Positions 1-8,530 of a stretch of 64,000 nucleotides of DNA are shown one piece after another. Position numbers and translations under genes: made by a program. The notes beneath the pieces are model-generated. The model worked only from the letters and a program-made list of their open reading frames with translations, was not told the origin of the DNA and did no database searches. Source of the DNA: JAUZRW01 sp964549915. GTDB taxonomy: Bacteria; Chloroflexota; Anaerolineae; Aggregatilineales; Phototrophicaceae. The stretch spans positions 186,001-250,000 of the forward strand of contig CAZJWX010000001.1 of assembly GCA_964549915.1 (NCBI GenBank). Reading direction: 5' to 3'. How positions within the stretch are numbered: position 1 is the stretch's first letter; every line of letters begins with the position of its first letter.

Positions 1-873
1 CCCACCAACGCCGGGATCCTGCTCTTCGGCAAGGAACCGCAGCGGCATATCTTCAGCAGTGATATGACGGCGGTGCGCTTCGCCAGCGAGACTATGAGCG
101 ATACCTTCAGCCGCCAGGATGTGGGCGGCACCCTGCCCGATCAGATTCGTCGTGCGGAGACCTTCCTCGTCGATCATCTGCGCAAGGAAGTCACCCTGCG
201 CGAGACGATGGAGCGCGAAGAACTCTACGAATATCCTCTGGAAGCGGCGCGTGAGCTGGTCGTCAACGCCGTCGCCCACCGCGATTACAGCATTCGTGGG
301 GATAACATTCGCATTTTCGTCTTCAGCAATCGCATGGAAGTCTACAGTCCCGGCGGCCTCCCTGGCCCGATGACGCTGGAGAATCTGCGCGAAGAACGCT
401 TTTCGCGCAATCCGATCATCGTACAGGTGCTCTCGGATATGGCCTTCATCGAAAAACTGGGCTATGGGGTGGATCGCGTCATCGACTTGATGACGGCGCA
501 GAACCTGAAACCGCCGGAATTTGAAGAGCGCAGCGGCGGCTTCCGTGTGACCTTGCATAATGCTGCCATCAAACCCCTGCCCGTGAACGACTCGCGCACG
601 CCGCAGCCGACCCTGCGCTTCGACGGCATTTACGATGGGCAAGAGATTAATCCGCGCCAGGAGGCCGCTCTGGTCTACTTGCATGAGGGGCCGCGTTCGC
701 GCATCACCAATAGCGACCTCAAGCAGCTTTTCCCGGATGTGCACGCCGAGACGCTGCGCCGCGATCTCGCCGACCTCGTCGAAAAAGGCATCTTCGAGAA
801 GAAGGGGCAGAAGCGCGGCTCGTATTATGTCCTGAAAAAGCGCAAGCCAGACGCTGCCACAGACGACGCATGA
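1..873 (+). CDS. ATP-binding winged-helix transcriptional regulator (AlbA_2/HATPase_c_4 type), 5' partial
   Basis: The reading frame is open from the first base of the window, so the start lies outside; 290 codons are visible. The beginning (PTNAGILLFGKEPQRHI) matches the region between the AlbA/Schlafen-like DNA-binding domain and the HATPase_c_4 domain of the so-called RecG-like regulators. The segment ELVVNAVAHRDYSIRGDNI followed by FSNRMEVYSPGGLPG is the hallmark of that HATPase_c_4 domain. The last 65 codons look like a winged helix (residues such as TLRRDLADLVEKGIFEKKG). Such proteins are thought to be ATP-dependent transcription regulators, but no target is known. The stop overlaps the next start (ATGA, 870-873), so the two genes are translationally coupled. 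Family is fairly certain; exact role is not. Confidence 0.8.
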   Translation, partial: PTNAGILLFGKEPQRHIFSSDMTAVRFASETMSDTFSRQDVGGTLPDQIRRAETFLVDHLRKEVTLRETMEREELYEYPLEAARELVVNAVAHRDYSIRGDNIRIFVFSNRMEVYSPGGLPGPMTLENLREERFSRNPIIVQVLSDMAFIEKLGYGVDRVIDLMTAQNLKPPEFEERSGGFRVTLHNAAIKPLPVNDSRTPQPTLRFDGIYDGQEINPRQEAALVYLHEGPRSRITNSDLKQLFPDVHAETLRRDLADLVEKGIFEKKGQKRGSYYVLKKRKPDAATDDA

Positions 874-1724
874 GCCAATTCTGCCGCATCTGCGCCCTGC
901 CGCTGATATTGCTCCTGGTCGGTTGTACGGCCTCCAGCAGCACGCCCACGCCGGGTGCTGCCCCGGCGGCAGTCTGCGCGACACAATCTGCCACTGCCAA
1001 CAACCCGGCACAGTGTACGGCACTGGATGCGCAGTCCGCTCGAATCGAAGCCGTTTCCGGTGGGCAATCCACCTACCGCGCGGACGGCTTCAGCATCACG
1101 TTGGATGGCGTCGTGATTCTGCGCTACGAAGCGGATACAACGACGCTTCAGGTCGAATCGGGCAGCGTCGTCCTCAGCACGCAAGCGCGTTTGCAAACCT
1201 TGCGCGCGGGGGATGAAGCCGTCATTCAGCAGCGGACACTGGCGCAGACAGCAGAGCCTCCCACCCATACCGTCATTCCACCGACAGCACCGCAAACCGA
1301 TGCATGTTATGCCCCGTCTGATTGGGATGGTACCTATACCGTGAAACGCGGCGATACCCTGGCGGGAATCGCGCAGCGGCATGATGTGCTGATGGATGCC
1401 CTGGTGGGCGCCAATTGCATTGAAAATCCCGATGCCTTGCAACCGGGGGATATGCTGCGCGTGCCGCAAAGCCTGGAGTCCGACGCAACAGCGACCGCGC
1501 CCTATATCGTCTTCGTCGCCGATGCCTATGTGGTGGAGGCTGGCGAATGCACGACGCTGCGCTGGGAAGCCCCCGGAGCCGAATCCGTGACGCTCAACGG
1601 CGAAGAAATTGCTCTGATGGGATCGCAACCTCTTTGCCCGGATTCCGCCACTGAATATACGTTGAATGTTCAATTCCCCGGCGATGTTGAAATCGAACGC
1701 ACCATCAGCATCAGCGTCCGCTAA
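870..1724 (+). CDS. LysM-domain lipoprotein with FecR-like middle region
   Basis: 284 aa. A lipoprotein signal ends in LLVGC, with the lipidated Cys at residue 19, followed by an Ser/Thr/Pro/Ala-rich linker. Residues about 60-120 resemble a FecR-type beta domain (glycine- and valine-rich, ending LRAGDEAVI). Residues 156-200 form a clear LysM domain (YTVKRGDTLAGI through LRVPQ), expected to bind peptidoglycan glycans. The last 75 residues look like a small beta-sandwich containing two cysteines. Predicted location is the outer face of the cytoplasmic membrane or the wall. It starts inside the stop codon of the upstream ATP-binding regulator, an unusual partner for a wall-binding lipoprotein. 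No enzymatic motif is visible. Confidence 0.82.
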   Translation: MSQFCRICALPLILLLVGCTASSSTPTPGAAPAAVCATQSATANNPAQCTALDAQSARIEAVSGGQSTYRADGFSITLDGVVILRYEADTTTLQVESGSVVLSTQARLQTLRAGDEAVIQQRTLAQTAEPPTHTVIPPTAPQTDACYAPSDWDGTYTVKRGDTLAGIAQRHDVLMDALVGANCIENPDALQPGDMLRVPQSLESDATATAPYIVFVADAYVVEAGECTTLRWEAPGAESVTLNGEEIALMGSQPLCPDSATEYTLNVQFPGDVEIERTISISVR

Positions 1725-1763
1725 TCGTCGGGTGGATCAGCAGCGGTTGTTCTGTAGCGATTG

Positions 1764-1772
1764 TGGTATGCT
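1764..1772 (+). promoter_or_regulatory. Candidate extended -10 element (TGGTATGCT)
   Basis: TGGTATGCT lies 52 bases before the ATG at 1824 in the gap between two lipoprotein genes. No good -35 hexamer sits 16-18 bases upstream. The identical nonamer occurs before comEC at 15274-15282. Confidence 0.35.
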
Positions 1773-1823
1773 TCTGGGCGTTTTCTATTTGGATGTGTAA
1801 CTTTCCCAGGGAGATCAGCCGCG

Positions 1824-3386
1824 ATGTGGAAACAGGCGGTTCTCATTACCTTGATGATTGCGGTATCAGGCTGCAATATCGTCGCTTCGCCAACGGAAAC
1901 CCCCACGCCGACCCAAACCGCGACCGCTTCAGCGACGCCAACAGAAGCCGCAACTGCGACACAGACGCCAACGGCAACTGCGACAGCGACCAGCACAGAA
2001 ACGCCGACGATTACGCCAACGCCAACGGCAACGCAGCCGCCGACCATCACGCCGACTCCTTCCGTGACGCCACAGGAGCCGGTGCTCTTCCGCTCGGATC
2101 AATTGTCGCTGATTGATCTGCCGCCGGAGATTCGAGACGGCATCGATAACCCGCAGATTGTCTTCACCAACAGCAACAATCAGGTGAGTATCGGCAACAT
2201 CGCCACCGCACAGCCAGAAAACACCACCGAAGTGATCTACTTCACCGCACCCGGCAGCACCAATCGCACGCCCGTCGTGGAACTCGATTCTTCCACAAAT
2301 GGGCAGATTTTCCTGGCGCAAAATGGGGCGGGTCTGGCCTACTTCAAACCGGGGGGCAGCGCTCCCGGTCTCTACATTGTGAGCGTCACGGGTACATCAT
2401 CCTTCAGTACGCGCGTCTGGGCGACGACGACCCTCACGCAGCGCGGCATCTACAGCCCACCCACCTGGACGAGCGATGGCAGCGCCCTGGCCGTCACGCT
2501 GGAAACGGGGTATTCGCTGGATATCTTCCTGTACGCACGAGATGGCAGCCAGCGCACCAATCTGACGCAATCCGGCTCGTATGATATGTGGCCTGCTTTT
2601 TCGCCGGATGGTCGCTTCATGGCCTTCGTGTCGGATCGCGCCACCTGCCCGACCTGGGTTCCCGGCGAAGCAGGCTTCTGCGACGCCCTGACGGAAGAAG
2701 TCCCCATCGGGGGTACGGTGCATCTGCTGAACCTGGATACGGGCGAAACCGAACAGCTTTCCGATGTCTTCGTCACGGAGCCGCCGCGCTGGTTGAACAG
2801 CACGCTGCTGGTCTTCGCCGGGGGCGACCAAACTGACCTGCTCAATCCGCAGCGCACGCTCTGGCAGGCCAATGTCGTCACGGATAGCGTGCGACAGGTG
2901 CAAATCGACGGAGATGGCGACGATGTGCTCTATCTGTCCGATACCTGGGCACCCGACGGCAGCGCGGTCTTGTTCCAGCGTGCCACCGCCAGCGAGACCG
3001 AAATCGTGCTGATGGCGGCGACGGGCGCGGTGATCCAGCGCCGCAGCGAAAACCTGACCTTCCCGCGCTTTGGTTTGCAGGCGGATTGGTCGGCGCTGGG
3101 AGAGCGAATCGCGCTCGGTGGGGTTGAGGGACAATGTCCGTTCGGGATTCGCGTCGCCGATGCGGAGACCTTTGATTGGGTAGCGACGGGGACGACTCCC
3201 AGCGCCTGTGACCCGGTGTATTCGCCCGATGGTGAGAATCTGGCCTTCACCGGAATCACGTCCGAGGTCGATGGTCGCCTGGATGTTTACAGCGCGACGG
3301 TCAACGGCTTTGGTCAGCGCAATTTGACGGGCGATTTGCGCGGCACCATGACGCTGATTGGCTGGATTGGCGGCTCGCAACCGTAG
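1824..3386 (+). CDS. TolB/WD40-like beta-propeller lipoprotein with Thr/Pro linker
   Basis: 520 aa from the ATG at 1824, preferred over an in-frame codon 63 bases upstream because AGGGAGAT precedes it and it gives a clean lipoprotein signal ending AVSGC (Cys17). Residues about 20-75 are an almost pure Thr/Pro/Ala/Glu linker, probably a spacer across the wall. The rest looks like a TolB-type propeller: repeats such as AFSPDGRFMAFVSDR and YSPDGENLAFTG are the classic PD40 pattern. It has no protease domain, so it is probably a binding or scaffold protein outside the membrane. Function beyond that is unknown. Confidence 0.8.
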   Translation: MWKQAVLITLMIAVSGCNIVASPTETPTPTQTATASATPTEAATATQTPTATATATSTETPTITPTPTATQPPTITPTPSVTPQEPVLFRSDQLSLIDLPPEIRDGIDNPQIVFTNSNNQVSIGNIATAQPENTTEVIYFTAPGSTNRTPVVELDSSTNGQIFLAQNGAGLAYFKPGGSAPGLYIVSVTGTSSFSTRVWATTTLTQRGIYSPPTWTSDGSALAVTLETGYSLDIFLYARDGSQRTNLTQSGSYDMWPAFSPDGRFMAFVSDRATCPTWVPGEAGFCDALTEEVPIGGTVHLLNLDTGETEQLSDVFVTEPPRWLNSTLLVFAGGDQTDLLNPQRTLWQANVVTDSVRQVQIDGDGDDVLYLSDTWAPDGSAVLFQRATASETEIVLMAATGAVIQRRSENLTFPRFGLQADWSALGERIALGGVEGQCPFGIRVADAETFDWVATGTTPSACDPVYSPDGENLAFTGITSEVDGRLDVYSATVNGFGQRNLTGDLRGTMTLIGWIGGSQP

Positions 3387-3452
3387 CCTTGCCGCGTCCA
3401 GAACGTTGTACACAGTGGTATTCGAGTTTGTGTCATCAGAAGGAGAGAGCAT

Positions 3453-4199
3453 ATGTCAGATTTAGCAGGAAAAATCGCTGTCGTAACCGGGGGCGGACGG
3501 GGGATTGGACGCGCCATTGCCCTGGAACTGGCGAAGCGCGGCGCAACCGTGGTCATCAACTACAATCGCAGCGCCGACGCCGCCCAGGCAGTGCTGGATG
3601 AGATCAAGGCGGCGGGTGGCGATGGCATGGTCGTTCAGGCCGATGTCAGCGATGCGGATCAGGTCGATGCGCTCTTCAAAGCCGTCACGGGCGAATACGG
3701 CAAAGTCGATATTCTGGTGAACAACGCCGGGACAACCCGCGACAACGTCATCATGATGCTCAAGCCTGAAGACTTCGACGTTGTTGTGAACACCAATCTG
3801 CGCAGCGCGTGGCTTTGCTGCAAAGTCGCCAGCCGCGCCATGATGCGCAAGCGCACCGGACGCATCATCAATATCACCAGTGTCGTCGGCATCAGCGGGA
3901 ACGGTGGGCAGACCAACTACGCCGCCAGCAAGGCCGGGATGATTGGCGTCACCAAATCGTTGGCGAAGGAAGTCGCTACGCGTGGGATCACGGTCAATGC
4001 GGTGGCTCCCGGCTTCATCGAAACGGCCATGACCGAAGAACTCTCCGACGAGGTGAAAGAGACGGCGCTGAGCCACATTCCGTTGGGGCGCATGGGGCAG
4101 CCGCAAGACGTGGCGAAGGCGGTCGCCTTCCTCGCCTCCGACGATGCGGAATACATCACGGGGCAGGTGCTCGTCGTCGATGGCGGCATGGTGATGTAA
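3453..4199 (+). CDS. fabG: 3-oxoacyl-[acyl-carrier-protein] reductase FabG
   Basis: 248 aa, the normal FabG length. It reduces beta-ketoacyl-ACP with NADPH in the fatty acid elongation cycle in the cytoplasm. Visible motifs are the TGGGRGIGRAI nucleotide-binding loop near residue 13, NNAG near residue 90, the catalytic Ser in ITSVVG and the YAASK catalytic Tyr/Lys near 153-157, and the VAPGFIETAMT segment. An excellent ribosome site (AAGGAGAGAG) precedes the ATG. It stands alone, followed by a rho-independent terminator, so it is not in a fab operon here. SDRs are easily misassigned, and a related role such as acetoacetyl-CoA reductase is possible. Confidence 0.88.
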   Translation: MSDLAGKIAVVTGGGRGIGRAIALELAKRGATVVINYNRSADAAQAVLDEIKAAGGDGMVVQADVSDADQVDALFKAVTGEYGKVDILVNNAGTTRDNVIMMLKPEDFDVVVNTNLRSAWLCCKVASRAMMRKRTGRIINITSVVGISGNGGQTNYAASKAGMIGVTKSLAKEVATRGITVNAVAPGFIETAMTEELSDEVKETALSHIPLGRMGQPQDVAKAVAFLASDDAEYITGQVLVVDGGMVM

Positions 4200-4238
4200 T
4201 CTGCGCGAAGCAGCACAGTAGCCGATCCGCATTTCAGC

Positions 4239-4266
4239 AAGGGGCGTCCTACCACGTCCCTTTTTT
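4239..4266 (+). terminator. Rho-independent terminator after fabG
   Basis: AAGGGGCGT and ACGTCCCTT form a 9-bp stem with one G-U pair around the loop CCTACC, followed directly by a run of six T. Confidence 0.9.
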
Positions 4267-4337
4267 CTGAGTTGCCTGCATGATCCTTGCATCTGCGCTA
4301 CAATGTGCGCGAAAATTATCAAATAAGGATTCGATTG

Positions 4338-5135
4338 ATGACATACGAGACCATTCTTTACGAAGTTTCCGACGGTGTCGCCACCATCACCCTCAATCGC
4401 CCCGACAAATACAACGCCCTGACCATGCCCATGTACAAAGAGATGCAGCATGCGCTGAAAGAGATTGCGCGAGACAGAGCTGTCCGTGCAGTGGTGCTCA
4501 CGGGTGCGGGCAAGGGCTTCTGCAGCGGTGCGGATTTGCTCGAATTACAGAGCAACCTGGAAGATGTGAGCGTGGGTGATGTGCTGCGTGCCGGATTGAA
4601 CAAAATCGCCGTCGCCATGCGCACGCTGGAAAAGCCAATCATCTGTGCGGTGAACGGCGTGGCTGCGGGTGCCGGGGCGGGGTTGGCCCTGGCCTGCGAT
4701 CTGCGGTTGGCGTCTGATCAGGCCAGTTTCGTCTTCGCCGCATTCGTCAATATCGGCATCATCCCGGACGCGGGGACGACGTACTTCTTGCCGCAGTTGG
4801 TTGGGGTGAGCCGTGCCTTCGAACTGGCGACCACCGCCGACGCCCAGAATCGCCTGAAGGCGGAGGCAGCGCTGGAGATGGGCATCGTCAATCAGGTGAT
4901 CCCACATGACCATTTCATGGACGAGGTGAATGCCTATGCGCGGCGCATGGCGGAAAAAGCCACCTACGCCGTCGGCCTGACCAAACGCGCCATGTACAAG
5001 GCTGCTGAGCGTTCGCTGGCGGATGCGCTGGAAACTGAAGCACAGTTGCAGATTGCTACCTTCAAGACGCAAGATTTCCGGGAAGGTGTGCAGGCATTCA
5101 TCGAAAAACGCGCTCCCGTGTTCAAGGGCGAGTGA
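4338..5135 (+). CDS. Enoyl-CoA hydratase/isomerase family protein, PaaG-like
   Basis: 265 aa from the ATG at 4338, chosen because AAGGAT lies 7 bases upstream and the protein then starts like its family (MTYETILYEVSDG). It is a crotonase-fold enzyme acting on CoA thioesters: LNRPDKYNAL, GAGKGFCSGADL and the oxyanion-hole glycines AAGAGAGLALACD are visible. The catalytic region NIGIIPDAGTTYFLPQLVG has Asp where hydratases carry Glu, a pattern seen in PaaG-type isomerases. The substrate cannot be named; no other phenylacetate genes are nearby. A HIT-family gene follows 48 bases downstream on the same strand. Confidence 0.85.
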   Translation: MTYETILYEVSDGVATITLNRPDKYNALTMPMYKEMQHALKEIARDRAVRAVVLTGAGKGFCSGADLLELQSNLEDVSVGDVLRAGLNKIAVAMRTLEKPIICAVNGVAAGAGAGLALACDLRLASDQASFVFAAFVNIGIIPDAGTTYFLPQLVGVSRAFELATTADAQNRLKAEAALEMGIVNQVIPHDHFMDEVNAYARRMAEKATYAVGLTKRAMYKAAERSLADALETEAQLQIATFKTQDFREGVQAFIEKRAPVFKGE

Positions 5136-5183
5136 TCGTCTGCTAGATTCACCATTGGACGGAACCCATCAGGAGGACTCATC

Positions 5184-5534
5184 ATGCCAACGATATTCAG
5201 CAAGATCGTCAACCGCGAGATTCCCGCCGATATCGTCTACGAAGACGACCTCGTGCTGGCTTTCAAGGACATCAGCCCGCAAGCGCCGACGCATATCCTC
5301 ATCATCCCCAAAAAAGAGATTCCGACCGTCAACGATGTCACAGAGGCTGATGAGGCGACGCTGGGGCGGCTCTTCACAGCGGCGGCCAAAATCGCCAAAG
5401 AGCAGGGTGTTGCTGAGAGCGGGTATCGACTGATGATCAATGTCAATGAGGACGGGGGACAGGAAGTCTTCCACCTGCACATGCACCTGCTAGGGGGGCG
5501 CAATCTGGGGCCGATGCTGGCGAAGAAAGAGTAG
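5184..5534 (+). CDS. HIT family (histidine triad) nucleotide hydrolase
   Basis: 116 aa, typical for the HinT branch. It starts MPTIFSKIVNREIPADIVYED, the standard HinT beginning, and carries the histidine triad HLHMHLLGG near residues 98-106, where the middle histidine is the nucleophile. Family members hydrolyse purine nucleoside phosphoramidates and related AMP conjugates in the cytoplasm. AGGAGG precedes the ATG by about 8 bases. The gene ends just before a strong bidirectional terminator facing a convergent gene. Confidence 0.93.
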   Translation: MPTIFSKIVNREIPADIVYEDDLVLAFKDISPQAPTHILIIPKKEIPTVNDVTEADEATLGRLFTAAAKIAKEQGVAESGYRLMINVNEDGGQEVFHLHMHLLGGRNLGPMLAKKE

Positions 5535-5545
5535 TCTGGTAGACG

Positions 5546-5579
5546 CGAAAGGGGCGTGATTCACGTCACGCCCCTTTCG
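5546..5579. terminator. Bidirectional rho-independent terminator
   Basis: A perfect 14-bp inverted repeat (CGAAAGGGGCGTGA and its complement) with a 6-base loop. The stem itself supplies AAA/TTT on both sides, so it can serve both the HIT gene and the convergent thioredoxin-fold gene. Confidence 0.9.
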
Positions 5580-5584
5580 TATTA

Positions 5585-6526
5585 TCATTCTTCTTCGGTG
5601 GCTTCTGCCGTTGCTTCCTCAGCAGGTTCTTCGTCTGCTGGTTCGGTCGCTTCCGCGTCGTCAGCCGGGGCTTCTTCCGTTTCCTCCACTGCTTCCGTCG
5701 CTTCGCCTTCTTCAGCCGGTTCTTCTGGCACTTCGGTCGCTTCGCCTTCTTCAGCCGGTTCTTCCCCCTCTACCGGGATCGTCCCCGGTTCCAGATTCGT
5801 GAAGGGGCCGCGTGCATCAATGGCCTGCAAGACTTCAGCAGCCGTGGGCACACCTGCCGCGCCGCCGACAGTCACGCCATCCACCTGGATGGTGGGGGTT
5901 GTGGTCACGCCTTCGGCCTGCGCCGCAGAGAGGATGTCGTTGATGCGTGCGCTGTTGAAGCAGGACTGATATTCGTCGACATCCAGATCAAGCGCCGCGA
6001 CCCCGGCTTCCAGACGGTTGCCCTGGAAGGCCGTATTGCCGAAGCGCGAGTGCCAGTCGAAGAGCACTTCGTGCATCTCCCAGAACTTGCCCTGTTCCCC
6101 TGCACAGAGAGCGGCGCGCGCTGCACCTGCCGGGTTGGGGATGCTGCCTGTTTGCAGCGGGATGTAGACGAAGTTGATCTCACCGCGTTCAATGCGGGGC
6201 AGCAACTGCGGGAAAGCTGAGTCGTGCCAGGCATCGCACCCGGGGCACGAGAAGCTGGAGAAGTCGCGCACTTCTACCGGGGCATTGGGGTTGCCCAGGC
6301 GCGGATACCCCTCTTCCGTCGTACTCTGGATCAAATTGCTGATTTGCGCAATGTCATCTTCCGGGATGGGGGCTTCTGCGGGCAGGTTCGCCACGAAGAA
6401 CAGGCCACCCAATACCAGCGCCACCACAATGATTCCCGCGACGATGGCTAGCTGGCGATTGCGACGGCGCTCGCGCTCCCGTTCGCGCTTGCGTTCCCTC
6501 GCCCGTGATCTGGATCGATCCGCCAT
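5585..6526 (-). CDS. Membrane-anchored DsbA-like thioredoxin-fold protein with acidic repeat tail
   Basis: 313 aa. The first 25 residues are extremely Arg/Glu-rich, followed by one membrane segment (about residues 26-48), so the main domain is outside. The DsbA-like domain carries the redox motif in FSCPGCDAWH (CPGC) and the later segment GVTTTPTIQVDG with the conserved cis-Pro region. It is probably a thiol oxidoreductase for exported proteins. The last 65 residues are a low-complexity acidic tail of Glu/Ala/Thr/Pro, partly a 13-residue tandem repeat. A good AGGAGG ribosome site precedes the start. Neighbouring genes do not reveal a partner such as DsbB or VKOR. Confidence 0.87.
   Translation of the reverse strand: MADRSRSRARERKRERERERRRNRQLAIVAGIIVVALVLGGLFFVANLPAEAPIPEDDIAQISNLIQSTTEEGYPRLGNPNAPVEVRDFSSFSCPGCDAWHDSAFPQLLPRIERGEINFVYIPLQTGSIPNPAGAARAALCAGEQGKFWEMHEVLFDWHSRFGNTAFQGNRLEAGVAALDLDVDEYQSCFNSARINDILSAAQAEGVTTTPTIQVDGVTVGGAAGVPTAAEVLQAIDARGPFTNLEPGTIPVEGEEPAEEGEATEVPEEPAEEGEATEAVEETEEAPADDAEATEPADEEPAEEATAEATEEE
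5697..5764. repeat. 39-bp-period coding repeat in acidic tail
   Basis: A 29-base stretch beginning GTCGCTTCGCCTTCTTCAGC is repeated exactly at 5697-5725 and 5736-5764 (period 39). It encodes two copies of PAEEGEATE plus diverged residues inside the C-terminal tail of the thioredoxin-fold protein. Confidence 0.9.
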
Positions 6527-6647
6527 AAGAAAATCCTCCTGTACAGGATTGCTTCGTAAAAATCATTGATCGGACGAACAGTGTACCGTACCGATTGCAC
6601 TTCTGAGAATGCCCACCCGCTCGTGCGCTTTGCGGATATTCATCTGG

Positions 6648-8438
6648 CTACTCATCCAGGGCCTGCCGCCGGAACGCCTGCGAATCGATGCTGGGATCCA
6701 GCACCTCGTCGTAGATCACCGGGTATTTGATGATCTTCGCGCCGTTGTTGGCGAAGTAATTGGGTACGTAGAGACCCTTGGGGCTGGGGTCTGGGGCGGC
6801 TTCCGGCGGGAAAAGCTGATTCGCGATGCGGTTATGCTGGATCAACTCGGCGACGATGATCCGTACCTGCCGAATATCCTCCTGCGTGACGGGGCGCACT
6901 GTCGCGCTGCACAGCCGATCTTGCGCGTCGAAGACCAGCGTCAGGCCGCCGAAGAGAAAGACTTCGACTTCCCCACCGAAACGGGTGTATTCTGCGCCGT
7001 TCAGCCGCAGCGTTGTCGTTGAGGAATACGTCACGAAGGCGTAGCCGTCAGCGTTGCGGTAGGCGCTTGCGGGGACGAGTTCGTCTGCATTGTCCAATTG
7101 CAGGGCGGGCAGGACAGCCTCTTCCAGGAATTGGGCGGCGGCTACCTGATGATTTAGCGAGTCCGGCAGGCGCAGTTCGGGCAGCAGGGCACGGTGCCCC
7201 AGGTGTTCAGCGGCATCTTCCCTGCTGAGGATATTGCGTTCTGCAAACGTATCGATCAGAAGCGGCTCGTACCTGCCATCATACAGGATCGCATCCGCCA
7301 TGAGGAAAGAACGCGCCATGTCCGCGAAGTCGAATTCACCCACAGGCCCCGCCTCAATCGCCATGACCAACAGATGCCCCAGCACATCTCGCGCCCGGTA
7401 GATCGCTACGAAATCCGGCACGTCCTGCCCCCGGAACCACTCATAGACCCCGACCAGGATGTCGTAGGCTGCGCCCGTGAAGACGCGCGAATAATTGTGT
7501 TCCTGCCGCGAAAGACGCTCCATCGGCTCCGGCAAGATGTATTCCAACGTATCGAAGGGCTGTAGTTTCAGCGAGTTGAAGGCATTGCGCAGATAGACCG
7601 TGTGCTGCGCGAAGTAATCGCTGTTGAGCATTTCCTGCGTGGCATGTTCGGCGACTTCCGTCACGAAGTTGCTCGTGCGCAAATTGCCCTCCGTCCAGTG
7701 CAGTAGTTCACGCACCAGCACATCGTCATGCAAGGCGATCAGCATAGCGGCGATGTCGCCGAAGCTCTCGTGGAAGGCGCGTGGTCCCAGGCCGAAAGAC
7801 TCGTTGTATAAATCGCGCATCCCATCCAGTACAGCGTGCGCGGCTTCATGCGCGACCACATCCGCGCTCTGCGCCATGCTGAATCCGGGTTGGCCGTTTT
7901 CTGTGAAGGTGTGGAAGCCGAGCATCTCCTCCTGCTCGTTGTAAAAGGCATTCGCCAGCTTGCCCACATGCGGGTCAATCGTCAGGCGCGGCTTGAGGAA
8001 CGCCCAGGGGATCGTGCGTTTGGCGTAGCGCTCGAACATGCGCAGCGTGAATGTTGTGTAGTAGAAGGCATTCACCTGATCGAACTCCGGCGTTCCGGGC
8101 CAGTAGTAGTAATTGCCATCTTCATCAGGCTGCGCAATGCTCCCCAGACTATCGGCGACCTGCACTCGTGTATTGACCAATCCCGGCTGAATGTCCTTGG
8201 CCATCATCGTGCGCACTTCCGGTTCACCTACAAAGGGATTCTGAGGATAGACTACAACATACACGCTGCTGGTGGCTTCTTCTGGCTGCGGTTCGGGTTG
8301 CAGCGTGAAGTTGCTCATCGTTCGCTGCGCCAGGAAGGACAAGTTTGCCCGGAGGTGCTGCTGCATTTTGCGTAGGAAGTCGTAGGCGTTGGATTGCTGG
8401 TCTCCTTTATCGCGGGGATTTTGCTGCTCGTCGTTCAT
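6648..8438 (-). CDS. Thermolysin (M4/M36)-like zinc metalloprotease without a visible signal peptide
   Basis: 596 aa. The zinc site HEAAH lies near residue 196 in VVAHEAAHAVLDGM, and the glutamate ligand is in HESFGDIAAML about 30 residues later, the gluzincin arrangement of M4 and M36 peptidases. The N-terminus is hydrophilic (MNDEQQNPRDKGDQQ) with no signal peptide or membrane segment, which is odd for a family that is normally secreted. The C-terminal 200 residues form a separate domain of unknown role. A weak AGGA lies 11 bases before the start. Substrate is unknown. Confidence in the fold is good; confidence in secretion or intracellular action is low. Confidence 0.75.
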   Translation of the reverse strand: MNDEQQNPRDKGDQQSNAYDFLRKMQQHLRANLSFLAQRTMSNFTLQPEPQPEEATSSVYVVVYPQNPFVGEPEVRTMMAKDIQPGLVNTRVQVADSLGSIAQPDEDGNYYYWPGTPEFDQVNAFYYTTFTLRMFERYAKRTIPWAFLKPRLTIDPHVGKLANAFYNEQEEMLGFHTFTENGQPGFSMAQSADVVAHEAAHAVLDGMRDLYNESFGLGPRAFHESFGDIAAMLIALHDDVLVRELLHWTEGNLRTSNFVTEVAEHATQEMLNSDYFAQHTVYLRNAFNSLKLQPFDTLEYILPEPMERLSRQEHNYSRVFTGAAYDILVGVYEWFRGQDVPDFVAIYRARDVLGHLLVMAIEAGPVGEFDFADMARSFLMADAILYDGRYEPLLIDTFAERNILSREDAAEHLGHRALLPELRLPDSLNHQVAAAQFLEEAVLPALQLDNADELVPASAYRNADGYAFVTYSSTTTLRLNGAEYTRFGGEVEVFLFGGLTLVFDAQDRLCSATVRPVTQEDIRQVRIIVAELIQHNRIANQLFPPEAAPDPSPKGLYVPNYFANNGAKIIKYPVIYDEVLDPSIDSQAFRRQALDE

Positions 8439-8530
8439 TGTGATGGTGTTCCTTTCATCGGTTTCGGGTGGTCTTCTTCGGGCAATCCATCGTTCTGTCG
8501 CGTGTCATCACGGGGAACCCACAGGTAGGG

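Noticed and set aside
1875..2070. ACG/CCG-rich tandem-like DNA
   Set aside because: It is explained by the Thr/Pro linker of the lipoprotein; not an independent repeat element.
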